In this document: positions 5,302 to 6,351 of the stretch, piece by piece
How positions within the stretch are numbered: position 1 is the first letter of the stretch
Layout: every line of letters starts with the position of its first letter
Source of the DNA: Woeseiaceae bacterium
GTDB taxonomy: Bacteria; Pseudomonadota; Gammaproteobacteria; Steroidobacterales; Woeseiaceae
Assembly (NCBI GenBank): GCA_022615525.1
Contig: JAKEGN010000290.1
Span: 1-6,351, forward strand
DNA length: 6,351 bases
Direction of reading: 5' to 3'
Program-made: the position numbers and the translations under genes
Notes under the pieces: model-generated
What the model was told of the DNA's origin: nothing
What the model saw: the letters and a program-made list of their open reading frames with translations, nothing else
Database searches by the model: none

Positions 5302-6351
5302 TCGCAAGGGTCAACCCGGGGTATTGCACGTTGACGAACAGCGTCGAGCCGTCCGGCGAGAAACAGATCCCGGCAAGTTCACTGTTGTTGTAGGCGTTGT
5401 CGGCGATCGCATACTGGCTGCCATCCGCGCGGACGCCGACGATCCCGCAATGATCGGCCGTGTCTTCGCAAACCAGCAGATCACCCCAGGGTGCGGCAAC
5501 CACGTTGTCGGCGTTGCGCAGCAGACTGTCCGGACCCGCCTCGGCCACGAGTTGCAATTGCCCCGGTTGCTGCGTTTCCTCCGGCCGGCCCTCGAACGGG
5601 CTGGGTGAGTACAGGAATACCTGGCCGAGTCGATGCGGTCCGCCGATGGTGCAGGCGAAAGCAAAATCGCGACCGAACACGCACAAGCCTTCGCCCCGCG
5701 CAAAAATTGCCGCTCCCGCAACCCGGCCGCGCAAGCGCAGGTCATTGCTGTCGCCGTCGACGTCGTCGAGGTCGACCCAGCTCACCGGCATTGCGCGTCG
5801 CAGCGCCACCTGATCGTCGGCGTACCAGTTTCGGGTGTCATGACCGGGGCTGCCGTTGATGGCAAGTGCCTGCAGACGACCTCCGACTTTCAGTTGCCCG
5901 GGCATGTTGGGAATGAATCGGTAAAAAAGACTGCGGTGCCGGTCCTCGGTCATGTAGATAACACCGGACTCCTCGCTGACAGCCGCTGCCTCGTGTTCGA
6001 ATCGTCCCATGGCCTTGAGCGGCACGGGATCGGCCAGTCCCGGATTGCCCGACGGAACCTCGAACACATAACCATGGCGTCGTTCCCGGCGGATTACCGC
6101 TCCACCCTCGAATGAACTTCCTTCGTACTGGAAGCACTCCTCGCAACTCAGCCAGCTCCCCCAGGGCGTCCGCCCGCCTGCGCAGTTCAGTTCCGTGCCT
6201 GCAAGGCTCAGGTGCCGGCCCAGGACCGTTCGGCGCCGGGGATCGTAAACAATGGTCGTCGTGCCGCCGTTGCCCGGGGTAAGGCCGGCACCGCTGTCGT
6301 AGACCGAAAGCTCGGGCACTCCGGCGAATCGAGCCAGGTCCGCGCCCCAGG
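5276..6351 (-). CDS. PhoX-like (DUF839) protein, C-terminal part, cut by window edge
   Basis: The last 357 residues of a beta-propeller-type protein of the PhoX/DUF839 family, whose characterised members are Ca/Fe-dependent alkaline phosphatases, usually exported by the Tat system. The frame is open to the window edge, so the start and any signal peptide are outside. A GTG at 6319 is unlikely to be the start because matching frame continues upstream. Counting from the edge, family motifs are NCAGGRTPWGSWLSCEE (55-71), HGYVFEV (92-98), GRFEHEAAAV (115-124), YMTEDR (132-137), FYRFIP (142-147), DNVVAAPWGDLLVCED (281-296), CFSPDGSTLFVNVQ (329-342) and the near-terminal TLAITGPW (347-354). Metal-ligand candidates are C69, E70, E71, E118 and E295; I have not mapped them to a structure. 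Phosphatase activity is inferred from the family, and many DUF839 proteins are untested. The stop is TAG at 5278-5276, inside the 3' end of pgk. Confidence 0.88.
   Translation of the reverse strand, partial: WGADLARFAGVPELSVYDSGAGLTPGNGGTTTIVYDPRRRTVLGRHLSLAGTELNCAGGRTPWGSWLSCEECFQYEGSSFEGGAVIRRERRHGYVFEVPSGNPGLADPVPLKAMGRFEHEAAAVSEESGVIYMTEDRHRSLFYRFIPNMPGQLKVGGRLQALAINGSPGHDTRNWYADDQVALRRAMPVSWVDLDDVDGDSNDLRLRGRVAGAAIFARGEGLCVFGRDFAFACTIGGPHRLGQVFLYSPSPFEGRPEETQQPGQLQLVAEAGPDSLLRNADNVVAAPWGDLLVCEDTADHCGIVGVRADGSQYAIADNAYNNSELAGICFSPDGSTLFVNVQYPGLTLAITGPWSRT
5282..5298. other. potential hairpin in the pgk / phoX-like 3' overlap
   Basis: CCGGG (5282-5286) and CCCGG (5294-5298) form a 5-bp stem with a 7-nt loop, just before the pgk TAA (5299-5301) and just after the stop of the opposing gene. 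No T-run follows on either strand, so it is not a standard intrinsic terminator. It could act as a bidirectional 3'-end stabiliser or pause site, or be chance in GC-rich DNA. Confidence 0.3.

Noticed and set aside
5299..5345. Intrinsic terminator after pgk, using the short GGGT-CA-ACCC and CCCGG repeats.
   Set aside because: Loops are too short or stems too weak, and no T-run follows.
5633..6115. Plus-strand frame of 160 codons opposite the PhoX-like gene.
   Set aside because: The minus frame carries many family motifs throughout, while this one has none; it is an antisense shadow.

Overview
The window reads as ordinary chromosomal DNA from a GC-rich proteobacterium, most likely a gammaproteobacterium. 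The evidence is the divergent metK / tkt-gap-pgk arrangement, the E. coli-like transketolase and PGK, and a GAPDH of the type common in beta- and gammaproteobacteria. Base composition and coding style look even throughout. I see no mobile elements, CRISPR arrays, tRNA or rRNA genes.

Layout. Positions 1-705 (minus) hold the N-terminal 235 codons of S-adenosylmethionine synthetase (metK), cut by the left edge. Positions 706-979 are a divergent control region with promoter-like motifs and several GC-rich inverted repeats. Positions 980-5301 (plus) hold three co-directional genes: transketolase (tkt, 980-3019), glyceraldehyde-3-phosphate dehydrogenase (gap, 3070-4083) and phosphoglycerate kinase (pgk, 4108-5301). 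The gaps between them are 50 and 24 bp, so they very probably form one operon. Positions 5276-6351 (minus) hold the C-terminal 357 residues of a PhoX-like (DUF839) protein that runs off the right edge. Its 3' end overlaps the 3' end of pgk by 26 bp, tail to tail.

How the genes work together. Tkt makes glyceraldehyde-3-phosphate in the non-oxidative pentose phosphate pathway (or Calvin cycle). Gap and Pgk take that intermediate to 3-phosphoglycerate, or run the reverse way in gluconeogenesis or CO2 fixation. In many relatives the cluster continues into pyk and/or fba. Here it stops at pgk, because the next gene is convergent and unrelated. MetK and the PhoX-like protein have no evident functional link to the operon.

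I found no candidate for a new biological system. The points worth a second look are the convergent gene overlap with a hairpin but no T-tract terminator, the truncated glycolytic cluster, the uncertain tkt start without a clear Shine-Dalgarno, and the repeat-rich divergent region.
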